A DNA stretch of 5,000 nucleotides. Source: Leptospira alexanderi serovar Manhao 3 str. L 60 (GTDB taxonomy: Bacteria; Spirochaetota; Leptospiria; Leptospirales; Leptospiraceae). Made by a program: the position numbers and the translations under genes. The stretch covers positions 1-5,000 of the forward strand of contig NZ_AHMT02000049.1 in the NCBI RefSeq assembly GCF_000243815.2, read 5' to 3'. A model generated the notes under the pieces. It was given only the letters and a program-made list of their open reading frames with translations. It made no database searches and was not told where the DNA came from. Of the stretch, positions 1-5,000 are shown piece after piece. Numbering within the stretch: the stretch's first letter is position 1; the number at the start of each line of letters is the position of its first letter.

Positions 1-107
<107 letters not shown>

Positions 108-140
108 GAAAAAACCTACATCTCAAAAGTAAAAACGCCG

Positions 141-164
141 CACATTCTGTAAACCGGAAATGTG
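141..164. repeat. Short dyad CACATT-N12-AATGTG upstream of the regulator gene
   Basis: CACATT at 141-146 and AATGTG at 159-164 are perfect 6-base arms separated by 12 bases. The dyad lies 34 bases upstream of the ATG of the minus-strand regulator gene. That placement suits an operator or a 5' UTR hairpin, but arms of this length can arise by chance in AT-rich DNA. Confidence 0.25.
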
Positions 165-242
165 TAGTATTTCTTATTTACCATAAAGTCCGCTTCTAAG
201 TTGTCGTTTTATATTTTAAAGTTAAGAATGAAAATGTAGATT

Positions 243-420
243 TTACTACTCGGACGTATGAAAATGGTACCAAGAATTAACGAGCGATTTTTGTAGAGAT
301 ATAAAAGTCCTCACAAAATTGCGCCGAATCCAGAATTGTTGGCTTTTTTAAAGAAGATCTAACATTCTAACTTTTGAAACAAACTTATCACAGTATTTTA
401 TTCATGCGCCCGAGTAGTAA
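243..420. repeat. 178-bp segment bounded by inverted repeats (possible MITE-like or IS remnant)
   Basis: The left end reads TTACTACTCGGACGTATGAA and the right end, read on the minus strand, TTACTACTCGGGCGCATGAA. The first 11 bases are identical and 18 of 20 agree overall, with two transition differences. The interior has no open frame longer than about a dozen codons and no recognisable transposase fragment. No clear target-site duplication directly abuts the ends. The mismatched, coding-free structure would fit a miniature inverted-repeat element, the remains of an insertion sequence, or a long-range RNA pairing. I cannot tie the end sequence to a named IS family. Confidence 0.45.
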
Positions 421-524
421 GTCCGCAATTTGAGTTTTTTTATAGAACCCATCTCAAAAATATCCTAGAATAATTGAAATCGGCATTTTAATCAAAGATA
501 AAGTATTTTTAAGATAGTTTCTAG

Positions 525-541
525 TTTCAGTATTTCTGAAA
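525..541. repeat. Small hairpin TTTCAG-TATTT-CTGAAA
   Basis: A perfect 6-bp stem with a 5-base loop lies about 107 bases before the ATG of the membrane protein gene. It has no T-run after it on the plus strand, so it is not a plausible terminator in that direction. It may be chance. Confidence 0.2.
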
Positions 542-647
542 ACCTGTGTCATAGAACGTTCGGATTGGGTTGGGATAAAACTCTAAGGGAAGTGCAAGAA
601 GGCACATCCTGATTGACAATTTGAAACAAGAAGGGATTCTTTCAGAG

Positions 648-2045
<1,398 letters not shown>

Positions 2046-2106
2046 ATCCGATAGTTGACAAAAAAATAAAAGGAGAACCGATCTTTTAAAATAAAGGACT
2101 AGAAAA

Positions 2107-2134
2107 TTATCATGAAACTGAATTTGTATACAAT
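2107..2134 (+). promoter_or_regulatory. Possible sigma-70-type promoter for the small Cys protein
   Basis: TTATCA at 2107-2112 (four of six matches to TTGACA) is followed after 16 bases by TACAAT at 2129-2134 (five of six matches to TATAAT). The -10 lies in a 10-base palindrome, TTGTATACAA, at 2124-2133. Transcription would start near 2141, giving a leader of about 127 bases before the ATG at 2268. This is consistent with the gene starting there rather than at ATG 2112. It is based on consensus matching only. Confidence 0.3.
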
Positions 2135-2267
2135 TCTTCCAAAACTTACACTTGCCTATCATCCCGAAATCCAAAGTTACAGAATTCAACGTTATGCTCT
2201 TATACGTTCTCAACTCAGTATTTTGTCGCTCTCTCGCGTTCGTCCTGTCCAAATACTACGATCCTTA

Positions 2268-2537
2268 ATGAACGGTAAGTCTATTTCGGTGCGGATTTTT
2301 ATGTTTTCTTTTTTATTGAGCGTCGTTCTTTCTTCAAATTTGGTAGCTCAAGAAGAAAGTCAAAATGTAAAGGAAAAAATGGTCTGCCAGAAGATTGAAC
2401 TTATTGTAAACGGACAAAGCTACGACGACGGATATAAATGTATTACTCCGGGAGCAATTTGTTATTTGGTGGAAGGACTTTCTTTGAGTTGTTTTGCAAA
2501 TCCGAGTCCCGACTTGAATCAGCCGAAAACGAATTAA
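2268..2537 (+). CDS. Small predicted secreted protein with four cysteines, unknown function
   Basis: This is an 89-residue product I do not recognise. Residues 1-9 form a polar n-region with Lys4 and Arg9. Residues 10-27 are strongly hydrophobic (IFMFSFLLSVV and on), ending in LVA followed by QEES, a plausible signal peptidase I site near Ala27. There is no cysteine at the cleavage point, so it is not an obvious lipoprotein. The mature part, about 62 residues, has Cys40, Cys58, Cys65 and Cys75, an arrangement that would allow two disulfides in the periplasm or outside the cell, and a Pro/Asn-rich tail. Start choice: the frame is open back to an ATG at 2112, giving 141 residues, but that would bury the signal peptide 52 residues inside, so ATG 2268 is preferred; ATG 2301 would leave a signal lacking its basic residues. 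No strong ribosome site is visible before 2268. It ends convergently 58 bases from the next gene. Confidence 0.6.
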   Translation: MNGKSISVRIFMFSFLLSVVLSSNLVAQEESQNVKEKMVCQKIELIVNGQSYDDGYKCITPGAICYLVEGLSLSCFANPSPDLNQPKTN

Positions 2538-2564
2538 AAACCAGTCTCTAAAAAACTAAGAATT

Positions 2565-2594
2565 TAAAAAAGGTCGTTTATACAAATTTTCGAC
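2565..2594 (-). terminator. Weak candidate terminator after the three-gene minus-strand cluster
   Basis: Read on the minus strand just past the stop of the 430-residue gene, GTCG (2594-2591), a 14-base AT-rich loop, CGAC (2576-2573), then one C and a run of six T. The 4-bp stem is short and the loop long, so termination strength is doubtful. It is the only structure of this kind in the 58-base convergent gap (2538-2595). Confidence 0.22.
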
Positions 2595-2595
2595 G

Positions 2596-3888
<1,293 letters not shown>

Positions 3889-3892
3889 AAGC

Positions 3893-3899
3893 TTTTTTT
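3893..3899 (-). other. A7 homopolymer (minus strand) at a probable frameshift site
   Basis: On the minus strand GGC is followed by seven A and then GCTTTTG. The ATG-3938 frame enters as GGC AAA AAA AGC and leaves the frame of the 430-residue protein. With eight A it reads GGC AAA AAA AAG CTT TTG and continues into it. This can be a real indel, a phase-variable tract, a transcriptional slippage or -1 frameshift site, or a sequencing error. Confidence 0.5.
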
Positions 3900-3980
3900 G
3901 CCGATCGGAAGCAAACGATCCGGAAAGTAGGATTTCATCTTGTTTCTAGTATCGGCCAAAAAGGGATCGGAAAAAGAGGA

Positions 3981-5000
<1,020 letters not shown>

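Larger units (their letters stand above)
108..647. other. 540-base AT-rich intergenic region between divergent genes
   Basis: No frame of convincing length or composition was found on either strand; stops are frequent everywhere. The stretch must contain the promoters of both flanking genes, but I see no well-spaced -35/-10 pair I would defend. It contains an inverted repeat (243-253 with 410-420, extending inward), a dyad at 141-164, a short hairpin at 525-541 and several A/T runs. The content looks like degenerate intergenic repeat material rather than a decayed gene. Confidence 0.6.

Noticed and set aside
186..426. Direct repeat AAGTCCGC at 186-193 and 419-426, considered as a target-site duplication of the inverted-repeat segment
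   Set aside because: The left copy is about 50 bases from the left arm rather than abutting it, and eight bases can match by chance.
592..605. GTGC-AAGAAG-GCAC hairpin upstream of the membrane protein gene
   Set aside because: A four-base stem with only mismatched extension is within chance; no T-run or start-codon occlusion gives it a role.
613..618. TTGACA, a perfect -35 box, 30 bases before the membrane protein ATG
   Set aside because: No TATAAT-like hexamer lies 16-18 bases downstream, and the resulting transcript would start at or inside the coding region.
2055..2060. TTGACA right after the membrane protein stop
   Set aside because: The hexamer 17 bases downstream (CCGATC) is nothing like a -10; the nearest AT-rich candidate needs a 26-base spacer.
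2071..2076. AGGAGA, a strong ribosome-site-like sequence
   Set aside because: No ATG, GTG or TTG follows at a usable distance; a TAA comes soon after.

Overview
The window looks like chromosomal DNA of a spirochaete of the genus Leptospira, probably a pathogenic species of the L. interrogans type. The inference rests on the low G+C content with T-rich coding strands, the frequent Phe, Ile, Ser and Lys codons, weak Shine-Dalgarno sites, AT-rich intergenic stretches with degenerate repeats, and the style of the proteins (GerMN protein, orphan exported proteins). No marker gene proves the genus.

Layout, left to right. (1) 1-107, minus strand: the first 35 codons of a gene whose N-terminus resembles the winged-helix DNA-binding start of WYL-type or DeoR-type regulators. 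(2) 108-647: a 540-base AT-rich non-coding stretch between divergent genes. It holds an inverted repeat whose arms lie 178 bp apart end to end (243-420), a small dyad upstream of the regulator gene and a weak hairpin. (3) 648-2045, plus strand: a polytopic membrane protein resembling GT-C fold glycosyltransferases (ArnT/PMT-like). (4) 2268-2537, plus strand: a small predicted secreted protein with four cysteines, preceded by a possible promoter and a leader. (5) 2596-5000, minus strand: a three-gene cluster transcribed leftward. It runs from an N-acetylmuramoyl-L-alanine amidase (C-terminal part only), which overlaps a membrane-anchored GerMN-domain protein by 20 bases, to a 430-residue exported protein of unknown function with a Ser/Thr-rich linker.

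How they fit together. The amidase and GerMN genes are almost certainly co-transcribed and translationally coupled. The third gene follows after a short gap and probably belongs to the same unit, which suggests an envelope or peptidoglycan-remodelling operon acting in the periplasm. The membrane protein on the left is probably an envelope glycan or lipid glycosyltransferase. The small Cys protein and the regulator have no visible functional link to the rest.

The most notable oddity is the 5' end of the 430-residue gene. Its only conventional in-frame start is a TTG without a ribosome site, placed inside what looks like a signal peptide. An ATG-initiated frame offset by one base supplies the missing basic n-region and would join perfectly if a run of seven A (minus strand) had eight. 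This could be a homopolymer indel, phase variation, slippage or a sequencing error.
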